Below, in pieces: positions 8,486 to 17,407 of a DNA stretch of 64,000 nt. How positions within the stretch are numbered: position 1 is the first letter of the stretch; each line of letters opens with the position of its first letter. The position numbers and the translations under genes were made by a program. The notes beneath the pieces are model-generated. The model saw nothing but the letters and a program-made list of their open reading frames with translations. It ran no database searches and was not told where the DNA came from. The stretch comes from Acetobacteraceae bacterium. GTDB lineage: Bacteria > Pseudomonadota > Alphaproteobacteria > Acetobacterales > Acetobacteraceae. The stretch lies in assembly GCA_027482245.1 (NCBI GenBank), contig JAIXWG010000042.1, positions 42,382-106,381 of the forward strand, in the 5' to 3' direction.

Positions 8486-8697
8486 GAGGAGGGCTCCGCC
8501 CTCCCCGCGCCCCACCCGCCAAGGGGCAGTGGCCCCTTGGAACCCATGAGATTGGTCGATGGAGGGAGGGGCACGGCGCGACCGCTTGACCCACGGGCCC
8601 GCCACGCCCCTCCCTCCATCGACCAATGATCTCGCGGTTCAGGGTCCCGCTGGACCCTGGCAGGGAGAGCGCGAGAGGGACGGCGTCCCTCTCGCAA
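8486..8697. repeat. Family A composite palindromic repeat, copy A1
   Basis: Two family A units face each other. The left unit is hairpin GAGGGCTCCGCCCTC, linker, hairpin CCAAGGGGC..GCCCCTTGG, then AACCCATGAGAT. The right unit is the same design inverted, with CAGGGTCC..GGACCCTGG and GAGAGGGACGGCGTCCCTCTC. Between them is a perfect 22-bp inverted repeat, with arms at 8551-8572 and 8606-8627 and a 33-nt spacer containing GCGCGACCGCT. The same spacer motif and a 24-bp inverted repeat occur in copy A4 at 63.8 kb. No coding capacity was recognised. Confidence 0.75.
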
Positions 8698-8741
8698 TAA
8701 CCCGTTTGCACCCGGCGCTCGCCCGGGTGTATCGCCCCCTC

Positions 8742-10466
8742 ATGATCCGACAATTCGCCCGCTTCTATCGGCCGCATCTGCGGCTGGTCCTCATTGCCTT
8801 CGGCTGTGCCGCGGCGTCGGGGTTGCTGGAGTTGTTCTTCCCGATGGCGGTGCGCGCCTTCATCGATCATCTGCTGCCGCGGCAGGACATGCAGGTGGTG
8901 GGGCTGGCGATCGCGGGGTTGCTGGCGGTCTACCTGCTGAATGCGGCGCTGATGGCCGTCGTGACCTATTGGGGTCATGTGCTTGGCATCGCGATCGAGA
9001 CGGAGTTGCGAGCCCGCGCCTTCGATCATCTGATGCGCCTGTCGCACCGCTTCTATGACGAGCAGAAGACTGGCCACCTGGTCGGGCGTGTGACCAAGAA
9101 CCTGGAGGATATCGGGGAGGTTGCGCATCACGGGCCGGAGGATCTGCTGATCGCGGCCCTGACCTTCGCCGGCGCCTTCGCGCTGATGGTGATGGTGAGT
9201 CCGGGCCTGGCGCTGCTGACGGCGCTGATCGTGCCGATCATCGGCTGGGCCGTGGCGCATTTCGGCGGGAAGATGACCGGCAACTGGCAGGCGCAGTTCC
9301 GGCGCGTCGGCGCCTTCAATGCGCGGATCGAGGAAGCGGTCGGCGGCATCCGCGTGGTGAAGGCTTTTGCCAATGAGGCGCATGAGAGGCGCCTCTTCGC
9401 GGCCGACAATGCGGGCTACCAGCGCACCAAGCTCGACGCCTATCGCGTCATGGCGATCGGCACGACCTTCAACTACCTCGGCATGCGGCTGGTGCAGCTG
9501 GTGGTGATGCTGGCGGGCGCGGTGCTGATCGTGCGCGGCAGCCTCTCCATCGGCGATTTCGTGGCCTTCCTGCTGCTGGTGAACGTGTTCTACCGGCCGC
9601 TCGAGAAGATCAACGCGGTGATCGAGACCTACCCCAAGGGCATCGCCGGCTTCCGCAGCTACCTGGAGCTGATGGCGCAGCGGCCGGATATCGAGGATGC
9701 GCCGGATGCCGCGCCCGCGCCCGCGCTGCGCGGCGATGTGCGGCTGGAGGGTGTGACCTTCGGCTACGACCCCGCGAGGCCGGTGCTGCGCGGGATCGAG
9801 CTGGCGGTGGCGGCCGGGGAGACGGTGGCGCTGGTCGGGCCCTCCGGCGCGGGCAAGACGACGCTCTGTTCGCTGCTGCCGCGCTTCTACGACGTGCAGG
9901 GCGGGCGCATCACCATCGATGGCATCGACATCCGGCGCATGACGCTGGCCTCGCTCCGCGCGCAGATCGGCATCGTGCAGCAGGATGTGTTCCTCTTCGC
10001 CGGCACGATGCGGGAGAACATCGCCTATGGGCGGCTTGGGGCGTCGGATGCCGAGATCATGCAGGCGGCGCGGCGGGCGCGGCTCGATGCGCTGATCGCG
10101 GAGATGCCGCAGGGGCTGGGCACGCTGATCGGGGAGCGGGGCGTGAAGCTCTCCGGTGGGCAGAAGCAGCGCATGGCGATCGCGCGCATCTTCCTGATGA
10201 ACCCGCCGATCCTGATATTGGATGAGGCGACGAGCGCGCTGGACACGGAGACGGAGCGCGCGATCCAGCAGGCGCTGACGGAGCTGGCGGAGGGCCGCAC
10301 GACCTTCGTCATCGCGCACCGCCTGGCGACCATCCGGGACGCCGACCGCATCGTGGTGGTGACGGAGGACGGCATCGCGGAGCAGGGCACGCACCAGGAC
10401 CTGCTGGCGCGCCCCGGGCCGTATCGGCGCCTGCATGAGGCGCAGTTCGCGGAACGGGCTTCCTGA
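8742..10466 (+). CDS. ABC-type exporter, fused permease and ATPase (MsbA/LmrA-like half-transporter)
   Basis: The 574-residue protein has six membrane segments in its first ~310 residues, with the exporter coupling stretch RLSHRFYDEQKTGHLVGRV. The nucleotide-binding domain has Walker A GPSGAGKTT near residue 366, the QQDVFLFAGTMRENIAYG Q-loop region, signature LSGGQKQRMAIAR near 470, Walker B ILILDEATSALD near 490 and H-loop IAHRL near 524. It should work as a homodimeric ATP-driven exporter in the inner membrane; lipid or drug substrates are typical. The start at 8742 follows the first family A repeat. No regulator is adjacent and the substrate is unknown. Confidence 0.93.
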   Translation: MIRQFARFYRPHLRLVLIAFGCAAASGLLELFFPMAVRAFIDHLLPRQDMQVVGLAIAGLLAVYLLNAALMAVVTYWGHVLGIAIETELRARAFDHLMRLSHRFYDEQKTGHLVGRVTKNLEDIGEVAHHGPEDLLIAALTFAGAFALMVMVSPGLALLTALIVPIIGWAVAHFGGKMTGNWQAQFRRVGAFNARIEEAVGGIRVVKAFANEAHERRLFAADNAGYQRTKLDAYRVMAIGTTFNYLGMRLVQLVVMLAGAVLIVRGSLSIGDFVAFLLLVNVFYRPLEKINAVIETYPKGIAGFRSYLELMAQRPDIEDAPDAAPAPALRGDVRLEGVTFGYDPARPVLRGIELAVAAGETVALVGPSGAGKTTLCSLLPRFYDVQGGRITIDGIDIRRMTLASLRAQIGIVQQDVFLFAGTMRENIAYGRLGASDAEIMQAARRARLDALIAEMPQGLGTLIGERGVKLSGGQKQRMAIARIFLMNPPILILDEATSALDTETERAIQQALTELAEGRTTFVIAHRLATIRDADRIVVVTEDGIAEQGTHQDLLARPGPYRRLHEAQFAERAS

Positions 10467-10515
10467 CGGCACGCGGCGCGGTCATGCTGCCGGCAACGCA
10501 CCGGGAGGAATGACC

Positions 10516-11334
10516 ATGCTTCGCCGCCATCTGCTGGCCGCCGCCACGCTGTGCGCCGCGCCCCCTGCCCTCGCCCAGCCCGCCGATGCCGCGATGCGGG
10601 CGCAGCTCCTTCCCGCCGGGCGGCTTCGCGTCGGCATCGGCGTCGGGCCGGCGGCCTCCGCCTTCTGGGCCATGCGCCAGCCCGATGGCAGCGCCCGCGG
10701 CGTGACGGTGGCGCTGGCGGAGGAGGCGGCGCGGCGGCTTGGCGTGCCGCTCGACCTGCTGCTGCTGAATTCCTCCGGGGAGGTCGTGGAGGCCGGCGCC
10801 ATCGCGGAGCCGCGCTGGGACCTCTCCTTCATGCCGGTGGATGCGGAACGTGTGGCGCGGCTCGATTTCGGGCCGGACTACTACCTCTCCACCAGCACCT
10901 ACCTGGCGCCGGCGGGCAGCCGCCTGGCGAGCGTGGAGGCGGCGAATGCGCCGGGCATCCGGCTCTGGGGTGTCGCCAACACCACCACCATCCGCGCCAG
11001 CCAGCGCCACGCGCCGCAGGCGACGCACACCGCGGCGGCGAGCCTCGACCAGGTGATGGAAGCGATCGGACGCGGCGAGGTGGATGGCGTGGCGCTGGGG
11101 CGCGAATCGCTGGACAGCCTGCTGCCCCGCCTGCCGGGCGCGCGCATCCTGGACGGGCATTTCCACGCGCTCGGCACCGCCATCGTCGTGCCGCGCAACC
11201 GGCCGCTGTCCCATGCCTGGGCGACGGCCTTCATCGAGGGCGCCAAGGCCGATGGCACCGTGCGCCGCGCGCTGGATGCCATGTCCATCACCGGCCCGGT
11301 GGCGCCGGCGGGCAGCCGCACCGCGGGGGGGTGA
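10516..11334 (+). CDS. Amino-acid ABC transporter substrate-binding protein (family 3)
   Basis: This 272-residue secreted receptor has a signal peptide (LRRHLLAAATLCAAPPALAQ). Its family-3 fold segments include RLRVGIGVGPAASAFWAM, GVTVALAEEAARRLGVPLDL and WDLSFMPVDAERVARLDFG. The ATG at 10516 is favoured over the one at 10510, because GGGAGGA at 10503 is then well spaced. It follows the ABC exporter by 49 bases on the same strand, but exporters do not use receptors, so the pairing is probably only positional. No amino-acid permease is adjacent. The C-terminus (SITGPVAPAGSRTAGG) is an unstructured tail. Confidence 0.82.
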   Translation: MLRRHLLAAATLCAAPPALAQPADAAMRAQLLPAGRLRVGIGVGPAASAFWAMRQPDGSARGVTVALAEEAARRLGVPLDLLLLNSSGEVVEAGAIAEPRWDLSFMPVDAERVARLDFGPDYYLSTSTYLAPAGSRLASVEAANAPGIRLWGVANTTTIRASQRHAPQATHTAAASLDQVMEAIGRGEVDGVALGRESLDSLLPRLPGARILDGHFHALGTAIVVPRNRPLSHAWATAFIEGAKADGTVRRALDAMSITGPVAPAGSRTAGG

Positions 11335-11422
11335 ATCGATGTTGCAAAACGGTGGCGGCCAGGGATACACCGGCCGCGGTTGAGCAAGGCGACAGCATCG
11401 TTCGAAGGGAGGGACCCCGAAC

Positions 11423-11830
11423 ATGTCGATCGCCACCATCCTGCACCAGAACAGACGAGCCATCGTCAGCGTCGCGCCGGACAGCCCGGCCCGCGATGCC
11501 GCACGCCTGCTCGCCGGCCATCGCATCGGCGCGCTGCTGGTGCTGGATGCCGCTGGCCGTGTGGTCGGCCTGCTGTCCGAAAGCGACATCGTCCGCGCCG
11601 TGGCCGAACGGCCGCAGGGGCTGGCGGGGCTGCGCGTCGCCGCGCTGATGCGGCGGGACCTGGTCATGGTCGGCCCCGACACCGCGATCCCGGCGGCGAT
11701 CGAGATGCTGGCCGAGGGGTCGCAGCGGCACCTGCCCGTGGTGGACCCGCGCGGCGGCCTGATCGCCGTGCTGGGCCTGCAGGACCTGCTGGGTCAGCGG
11801 GCCCCCGACGCCAGCACGCTGGTCCACTGA
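11423..11830 (+). CDS. Tandem-CBS-domain protein 1
   Basis: The 135-residue protein is a pair of CBS motifs (Bateman module) with no attached catalytic domain. The first CBS has AARLLAGHRIGALLVLDAAG and VVGLLSESDIVRAVAE; the second has MLAEGSQRHLPVVD and LIAVLGLQDLL. Such modules bind adenine nucleotides or similar ligands and regulate partner proteins. A close paralogue lies 127 bases downstream, suggesting tandem duplication. GGGAGGGACC precedes the ATG at 11423. The partner protein and ligand are unknown. Confidence 0.9.
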   Translation: MSIATILHQNRRAIVSVAPDSPARDAARLLAGHRIGALLVLDAAGRVVGLLSESDIVRAVAERPQGLAGLRVAALMRRDLVMVGPDTAIPAAIEMLAEGSQRHLPVVDPRGGLIAVLGLQDLLGQRAPDASTLVH

Positions 11831-11957
11831 CCGGGCTTTTTTCGTCCATTCGTCGGAAATCGACGAAGTCTCACATTGCGAAAACGTGAACCCCACCGAT
11901 ATGCGCCAGGCGGAGGGGAACGCACACCAGGGACCGGCGCAGGGAGCGCTCATCACC

Positions 11958-12401
11958 ATGAATATCGAAGCCGTCATGCGGCTGACGAGCCATGGGGTCA
12001 TCGCGGTGTCGCCGGAAAGTCCGGTGGCGGAAGCAGCGAGGTTGATCGCGGCACACCGCATCGGCGCGGTGGTGGTGCAGGATCGCGGTGGCAACGCCAT
12101 CGGCCTGCTCTCCGAATTCGACATCGTCCGCATCGTGGCGGAGCGCCGCGCGGGCATCCGCGGCCTGGCGGCGGAGGATGCGATGCGGCGCACGCCGGTC
12201 TCCGTCCTGCCGGACACCAGCGTGGCGGATGCGATCGCGATCATGGCCGATGGCGACCTGCGCCACCTGCCCGTCTGCGCGGCGGATGGCCGGCTGCTCG
12301 GCCTGGTCGGGCTGCGGGACCTGCTGCGGCATCGCCCGGATCCCGCCGCCCATCCTGGCGCGGCGGAAGGCCAGGACAACAGCCGCGCCTATGTGAACTG
12401 A
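11958..12401 (+). CDS. Tandem-CBS-domain protein 2
   Basis: This 147-residue protein has two CBS motifs: AARLIAAHRIGAVVVQDRGG and AIGLLSEFDIVRIVAE, then AIMADGDLRHLPVC and LLGLVGLRDLL. It is a clear paralogue of the preceding gene, sharing the GLLSExDIVRxVAERxxG core. The ATG at 11958 (MNIEAVMRL) matches the start of the paralogue; an in-frame ATG at 11886 would add 24 unconserved residues. It should bind a nucleotide in the cytoplasm and act as a regulatory subunit. The C-terminus extends beyond the module with HPGAAEGQDNSRAYVN. Confidence 0.88.
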   Translation: MNIEAVMRLTSHGVIAVSPESPVAEAARLIAAHRIGAVVVQDRGGNAIGLLSEFDIVRIVAERRAGIRGLAAEDAMRRTPVSVLPDTSVADAIAIMADGDLRHLPVCAADGRLLGLVGLRDLLRHRPDPAAHPGAAEGQDNSRAYVN

Positions 12402-12426
12402 CGGCACGCCCGCGCGGCCCGGCGGC

Positions 12427-12470
12427 GCGGGGATTGCTTGCCCCGCTGCGGGGCCCGCGCTGGCGGGCCC
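12427..12470. terminator. Two consecutive hairpins between CBS and Bug genes
   Basis: GCGGGG pairs with CCCCGC across an 8-nt loop (12427-12446). Then GGGCCCGC pairs with GCGGGCCC across a 4-nt loop (12451-12470). They lie directly after the second CBS gene. No T-run follows, so this is a hairpin site of uncertain role. Confidence 0.35.
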
Positions 12471-12490
12471 GCGCTTCGGGAGACGCCTTG

Positions 12491-13471
12491 ATGATCCAAC
12501 GCCGCCTGCTGCTTGGCAGCCTTGCCATGCCCCTGCTTGCGCCTGCGCTCGCGCGCGCGCAGGGCGCGGGCTGGGTGCCTGACCGTCCGATCCGGCTGCT
12601 GATCGGCTTCCCGCCCGGCGGTGCCTCCGATGCCGCGGTTCGCATCATCCAGCCCAGGCTTTCGGCACTGCTCGGCCAGTCCGTCGTGGTGGACAACCGC
12701 GCGGGCGCCGGCGGCAACCTGGCGGCGGAGGCCGCGGCGCGCAGCGCGCCGGATGGCACGACCATCGTCTCCGCCAATATCGGCACGCTGGCGGTGAACC
12801 CGGCGCTGGTGCGGCAGATGCCCTTCCACCCCGTGAACGACCTGGCGCCGCTGTCGCTGATCTTCAACGCGACCAACGTCCTCGTCGTCCCGGCTTCCCG
12901 CCCCTGGCGCAGCGTGGCGGAGCTGGTGGCGGCGGCGAAGGCGCGGCCGGACGCCATCACTTACGGCACCGGTGGCGTGGGATCGCCCGGCCATCTCTGC
13001 GGCATCCTGCTGGACAAGATCGCGGGCACGCGGACCGTCGCGGTCCCCTATCGCGGCGGCGGGCCGCAGATGCTGGGGCTGGTGGCGGGGGAGCATGACT
13101 TCTCCTTCTCCCCCATGGGCACCGTCACCACCCACATCGCCGCCGGCACCATCCGGGCACTCGGCGTTTCCACCCGCGCCCGCGCGCCGGAACTGCCGGA
13201 GGTGCCGACGATGATCGAGGCCGGGCTGGCGAACTACGAGGTGCTGAACTGGGACGGCATCCTGGTGCCGCGGGCGACGCCGGCGCCGATCCGCCAGCGG
13301 CTCGGCGACGTCATCCGCCAGGTGCTGGCGGAGCCGGAGACGGTGGCGGAATTCGCCAAGCGCGGCCTGACCCCGCGCCCGACCAGCGAAGCCGAGTTCG
13401 CCGCGCAGCTGGCGTCGGACAGCGAGACCTGGCAGGGCCTAATCCGCGCGGCGGGGATCGAGCCGAGCTGA
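12491..13471 (+). CDS. Bug-family tripartite tricarboxylate transporter substrate-binding protein (first copy)
   Basis: The 326-residue protein has a signal peptide (QRRLLLGSLAMPLLAPALAR) and Bug/TctC hallmarks: PIRLLIGFPPGGASDAAVRI, VVVDNRAGAGGNLAAEAAA, TYGTGGVGSPGHLCG and VPYRGGGPQMLGLVAGE. It should bind a carboxylate in the periplasm. TctA and TctB membrane genes are not adjacent, as is usual for the many orphan Bug receptors of these bacteria. A perfect 11-bp hairpin follows the stop, so the transcription unit probably ends here. The ligand is unknown. Confidence 0.92.
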   Translation: MIQRRLLLGSLAMPLLAPALARAQGAGWVPDRPIRLLIGFPPGGASDAAVRIIQPRLSALLGQSVVVDNRAGAGGNLAAEAAARSAPDGTTIVSANIGTLAVNPALVRQMPFHPVNDLAPLSLIFNATNVLVVPASRPWRSVAELVAAAKARPDAITYGTGGVGSPGHLCGILLDKIAGTRTVAVPYRGGGPQMLGLVAGEHDFSFSPMGTVTTHIAAGTIRALGVSTRARAPELPEVPTMIEAGLANYEVLNWDGILVPRATPAPIRQRLGDVIRQVLAEPETVAEFAKRGLTPRPTSEAEFAAQLASDSETWQGLIRAAGIEPS

Positions 13472-13478
13472 AATGGGA

Positions 13479-13507
13479 AGGCCCGGGCGTTCATCCCGCC
13501 CGGGCCT
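13479..13507 (+). terminator. Terminator hairpin after the Bug receptor gene
   Basis: AGGCCCGGGCG at 13479-13489 pairs perfectly with CGCCCGGGCCT at 13497-13507 around a 7-nt loop, eight bases after the Bug stop codon. Only a short T-rich stretch (gctttc) follows. Confidence 0.65.
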
Positions 13508-13575
13508 GCTTTCGCCGCCGTCATTATTTCTTCACAACCCGGGATTGGCCACCTACACGCGCGGGTTGCAGGCTG

Positions 13576-14139
13576 TCAGGTCGGCTGGACAGAAGCCCGG
13601 CGCCGGCGCAGCAGCCAGCGCACCAGGAAGAAGCCCAGCACGGTGAAGGCGATGGCGCCGATGGCCCAGAAGATGTTCTCCGGCCCGACCAGGTTGCCGA
13701 GGAACCAGCCCGCCAGGACGAAGGAGGCCGCCCAGATGCCCGCGCCGATGAAGTTCAGCATCGCGAAGCGGCGGTAGGACAGGCCGGCCATGCCGCAGGC
13801 GGCAGCGGCGACATTGCGGATGCCGTAGAGGAAGCGGAAGCTCAGGATGAAGGCGGTGCCGTATTTGTGCAGCAGCACGGCCGCACGTTCGAAGGCGCTG
13901 CGCGCCCTGGGCCGCTTTTCCAGCAGCCGGGGCCCGAACTTCCAGCCCAGGTAGAACCAGCACTGGTCACCGCAGAAGGACCCGAGCCAGGCCGAGAGCA
14001 TGAGCAGCCAGGGATCGATCAGCCCTGTCGCAGCGCCGACTGCCGCCGCCGCGATGACGAACGTCTCCCCTTCAAGGAACGCCCACAGGAACACGCCGAG
14101 GTAGGCGAGCGAGCCCCAATCCTCCCAGATCTCTGCCAA
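13576..14139 (-). CDS. DedA/SNARE-associated family membrane protein
   Basis: This is a DedA-family inner-membrane protein (about 187 residues from the chosen start), with the re-entrant-loop signature FLWAFLEGETFVIAAAAVG, then GDQCWFYLGWKFG and FRFLYGIRNVAAAACGMAG. DedA proteins act in lipid-carrier or phospholipid scrambling and membrane homeostasis. The TTG at 14139 is preferred because AGGAG is well spaced before it and the family begins with a short EIWEDWGSLAYL helix. In-frame ATGs at 14166 and 14199 would add 9 or 20 residues. The C-terminus ends in an Arg-rich tail. It is convergent with the Bug gene. Confidence 0.85.
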   Translation of the reverse strand: MAEIWEDWGSLAYLGVFLWAFLEGETFVIAAAAVGAATGLIDPWLLMLSAWLGSFCGDQCWFYLGWKFGPRLLEKRPRARSAFERAAVLLHKYGTAFILSFRFLYGIRNVAAAACGMAGLSYRRFAMLNFIGAGIWAASFVLAGWFLGNLVGPENIFWAIGAIAFTVLGFFLVRWLLRRRRASVQPT

Positions 14140-14259
14140 ACCTGCTCTCCTGCACGTGAACAGCATGCCTGATATGCAGGATGATGAAAAGACATCCAAG
14201 GAGAGTTAAGGCGACGTCACGTTCAATCCATGTTTAGTGCGCCATGGTCAGCAGGCCGG

Positions 14260-17200
14260 TCAGAACTCGTAGCGCAGCCGGGCCGTGCCGCCGACGCTTG
14301 TTACGCTGCTGCTGAATTCGCCCTCCATCCGGGCGTGAAGGGTGAAGCGGTCCGCCAGCGTCGCCTCCATCCCGGCGCCGACCAGCGCGGCGTTGCGGCC
14401 CGGCCGGGCGCCGTTGGTGATGAAGCTGGTGCTGCGCTCGCCCTCGAAGTTGGACAGCATGCCGGCCTCGCGGTCGATGTAGTGCGCCCAGGCCAGGCGG
14501 CCGACCAGGCGCAGGTTCAGGCCGAGCGAGCGGCCGAGCAGGTCGCTCTGCCCCACCTCGTATTCGCCCCCGAGCCCGGTTTCCGTCCGCGTCGTCGCCT
14601 GGCTGTTGGGCTGCACGGACAGCCCGGCCGCCGTCGCGGGCCCGCTGACGCGTTCCGCATAGCCGTCGCTCCGCGTCCAGTGGCCCTGGTAGGCGAAGGC
14701 GGGGATGGGGGTGAAGGCGCCGATCTTCGTCAGCTCATAGGCGGCCTCGATCCGGGTGGACCAGGTCTGCGGCACCGTCTCCGCCCGCGCGGCGCTGTTG
14801 AGCACGGCGATGGAGCGGCTGGTATCGGCCTGCATCCGCGTATGGCTGCCGGCGAAGCCCAGGAAGAGCGGGCCGAACCAGTGGGAGCCGAAGATGCCGC
14901 CCTGCGCGACCTCGCCGCTCGCGCGGCCGAGCCCGCCATCCAGCCGCGCCTCCCCCTGCCCGCCCGCGAAGGCGAAGCCGAGGGTGGTGCCGGCGCCGAG
15001 GCGCATGTCGGTGCCGACCGCGCTGCCGGCGTTGCGCGTCTGACGGGTGGCGGAGCCGACCGACCCCTCGCCGGTCGTGCGGCCATAGCCGCCCAGCGCC
15101 GCGACCCAGACGGAATAGGGCTGGTCGGAGGAGTAGCTGCCGCGCCGCAGCCGCGCGCCATCCAGCATCGTCGCCAGGAACTGCGCCGCCGCCTGCTGGG
15201 TGATGGCGGCGGGCGCCGTGCCGACCTCCCCGGTCAGCTGGTTGCCCGCGGCGCGGGTCTGGCTGGCGGGTGCGTTCAGCACCGGAAAGAAAGGGCTGGC
15301 ATCGCCCGTCCGCGTATCCAGCGCGTTGATGACGTTGACGACGTTGGTCGGCGTGTCCGGCGCCAGGGAGGGGGTGAGCGACTGCGCCTGCAGCACCAGC
15401 GTCACGCCCGTCGATGTCAGCGCGATCTCCGGGTTGACGCCCGGGCCGAAGCTGCCGGTGGTGATCACGCTGCCGAAGGCGCCGGTCCGGCCGCCTGCGG
15501 CGTTGACCAGCACGAAGGGCGTGTTGAAGGTGAAGCTGCTGCCGATCGGCACCAGGCGGAGCGTGCCGGCCAGCTGCGCCGTGCCGGTCACGTTGATCCG
15601 GTCGGCGGCGCTGCCCTGCACCTCCATCACCGTCACCGCCCCCGGCTGCAGCACCAGGTTGCCGGCGACGTTGATCGTGCCGATGGAATTGCCCGGGGAT
15701 ATGGTGCCCGCGACCGTCGTGGAGCCCACCGTGCCGTTGCCGCCGAGCACGCCGCCGGCCTCCACGCTGACGGGCGAGGCGAGGCTGCCATTCACCAGCA
15801 GCGTGCCGGACCGGACAGTGGTGATGCCCGTATAGGTGCCGGTGCCCGTCAGGTTCAGCCGCGCGCCATTGTCGATCAGCAGGCTGCCGCCGCTGCCGCC
15901 GGCATCCCCGCCATCGCTCAGGCTGCCGGAAAAGGTGCCGCTGCCGCCGCGGATCGCCAGCTGGTTCGCGCCGAGCCGCACGACGCCCGACCCGGACAGC
16001 CCATTCACGGCGGAGCCCGTCAGCGGGTTGTTGGAGATGTCGAAGGTGCCGGCCGGCCCGATGGTCAGGGCGCTCGATGCCAGCGAGCCGCCGTCGGAGA
16101 GCAGGATCGAGCCCCCGTCAATGACCGTGGGGCCGGTGAAGCTGTGTGCCGCGACCAGGGTGAGCGACCCGGCCCCCTGCTTCACCAGCCCGCCGGCGCC
16201 GCTGACCGTGCCGAAATAGACGAGGGGATCGGCGCGGTTGAAGCCGAGCGTGGTGCCCGCCGCCAGCGCGACATTGCCCTCGATCCGGCCCGTCGTGCCG
16301 CCATTGCCGACCGTCAGCGACCCGCCCTGGAGCGTGATGGTGCCCGAGAGGTCGCTGTTGCCCGTCAGCACCCGCGCCTCGTTGCCGGCGAAGACCAGGT
16401 TGGCGGAGCCCGTGATGTCGATGGGCAGCGCGCCGCCATCGACCGAGAGGATGGTGACGGTGCCGGTGGAGGTGGTCGCGAGCGTGCCGCCGGTGGCCGA
16501 CAGCGTGCCGAGCGTGAAGGACGGCACGGCGGCCGAGAGCCCGCTGATCGACAGCGTGCTGCCCGCGGTGAGGTTGACCTGCGCCGTGCTGCCATCGACC
16601 GGGCCGGTGACCTGCAGGGCGCTCCCGCCCCCGCCCAGCGTGATGCGCGCGGTGCCGAGCGAGGTTCCCGCCCCGGCCGTCATCACCCCGCCCGGCGCCA
16701 TGCCGATGGTGGCGTTGCCGGCCGTGGCGGTGCCGCCGAGCCCGAGGGAGGGCGCGTTGATGACCGTGGCATCGCCGAGCGTCGCGCTGCCCAGCAGCGT
16801 GATGGGGACGCCCGTGATGGTCGCGGTGCCGGCCGTGGCCGTGCCGGACAGCTGCAGCAGCGTCGGCCCCGCGCCGCTGCCGGCGCTGACCGTCGCATTG
16901 CCGAGGCTGGCGGCGTTCTGGAGGATCAGCTGCGCGGCGCCCGAGGGCGAGACGGGGTTCAGGATGATGCCGGGCGCGAAGTCGGAGGCATTGGCGATGC
17001 CGCCGCCATCAAGCGTCAGGGCGACGTCGTTGCCGAAGCCACCATTCAGCGTGATGCCATAGGCCGGGGCCCCGGCCTCGAAGGACAGGGTGCCGAAGGT
17101 CAGCGACCGGTCCATGAAGGGGGTGGTATTGATCGCGGCGCCGAAGGTCGCGGTGCCGGTCGGGACGTTGTCCGGCGTCCAGTTCCCACCGCTGCCGAGG

Positions 17201-17313
17201 TCACCGCTGGAGGATCCGGCCCAGGTGCCATCCTGCGCGGCGGCGTCGGTCGCGACCAGGGCCAGGCAACCCAGCAGCGGCGCGATTCCGCCGACCCTCC
17301 GCTGCCCCGCCAT
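14260..17313 (-). CDS. Autotransporter (type Va secretion) with beta-helical passenger
   Basis: The 1017-residue protein begins with a signal peptide ending ATDAAAQDG. The passenger of about 700 residues is low-complexity and rich in Gly, Thr, Ser and Ala, with repeated short beta strands. These include autotransporter-associated repeats such as GAGSLTLVAAHSFTGPTVI and LTGTGTYTGITTVRSGTLLV. The last ~280 residues form the outer-membrane barrel, from YSVWVAALGGYGRT to the terminal RLRYEF ending in Phe. It should display its passenger at the cell surface. No protease or lipase active site was seen, so an adhesin or surface-structure role is an inference. Confidence 0.93.
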   Translation of the reverse strand: MAGQRRVGGIAPLLGCLALVATDAAAQDGTWAGSSSGDLGSGGNWTPDNVPTGTATFGAAINTTPFMDRSLTFGTLSFEAGAPAYGITLNGGFGNDVALTLDGGGIANASDFAPGIILNPVSPSGAAQLILQNAASLGNATVSAGSGAGPTLLQLSGTATAGTATITGVPITLLGSATLGDATVINAPSLGLGGTATAGNATIGMAPGGVMTAGAGTSLGTARITLGGGGSALQVTGPVDGSTAQVNLTAGSTLSISGLSAAVPSFTLGTLSATGGTLATTSTGTVTILSVDGGALPIDITGSANLVFAGNEARVLTGNSDLSGTITLQGGSLTVGNGGTTGRIEGNVALAAGTTLGFNRADPLVYFGTVSGAGGLVKQGAGSLTLVAAHSFTGPTVIDGGSILLSDGGSLASSALTIGPAGTFDISNNPLTGSAVNGLSGSGVVRLGANQLAIRGGSGTFSGSLSDGGDAGGSGGSLLIDNGARLNLTGTGTYTGITTVRSGTLLVNGSLASPVSVEAGGVLGGNGTVGSTTVAGTISPGNSIGTINVAGNLVLQPGAVTVMEVQGSAADRINVTGTAQLAGTLRLVPIGSSFTFNTPFVLVNAAGGRTGAFGSVITTGSFGPGVNPEIALTSTGVTLVLQAQSLTPSLAPDTPTNVVNVINALDTRTGDASPFFPVLNAPASQTRAAGNQLTGEVGTAPAAITQQAAAQFLATMLDGARLRRGSYSSDQPYSVWVAALGGYGRTTGEGSVGSATRQTRNAGSAVGTDMRLGAGTTLGFAFAGGQGEARLDGGLGRASGEVAQGGIFGSHWFGPLFLGFAGSHTRMQADTSRSIAVLNSAARAETVPQTWSTRIEAAYELTKIGAFTPIPAFAYQGHWTRSDGYAERVSGPATAAGLSVQPNSQATTRTETGLGGEYEVGQSDLLGRSLGLNLRLVGRLAWAHYIDREAGMLSNFEGERSTSFITNGARPGRNAALVGAGMEATLADRFTLHARMEGEFSSSVTSVGGTARLRYEF

Positions 17314-17407
17314 GACGTCCCGCCCCCCGCCGTTGCTGCAACCCGGGGTAGTCTAGGGTGCGGTTGCGGACACGTTAACTGCTTATTTTCTACCGGTGCC
17401 GATCGGG

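Noticed and set aside
8486..8697. CRISPR-like array
   Set aside because: There are no regular direct repeats with spacers; the repeated parts are inverted hairpins, and no cas genes are present.
12427..12470. Riboswitch before the Bug receptor
   Set aside because: The two hairpins show no conserved riboswitch core, and the position just after the CBS gene fits a transcript end better.
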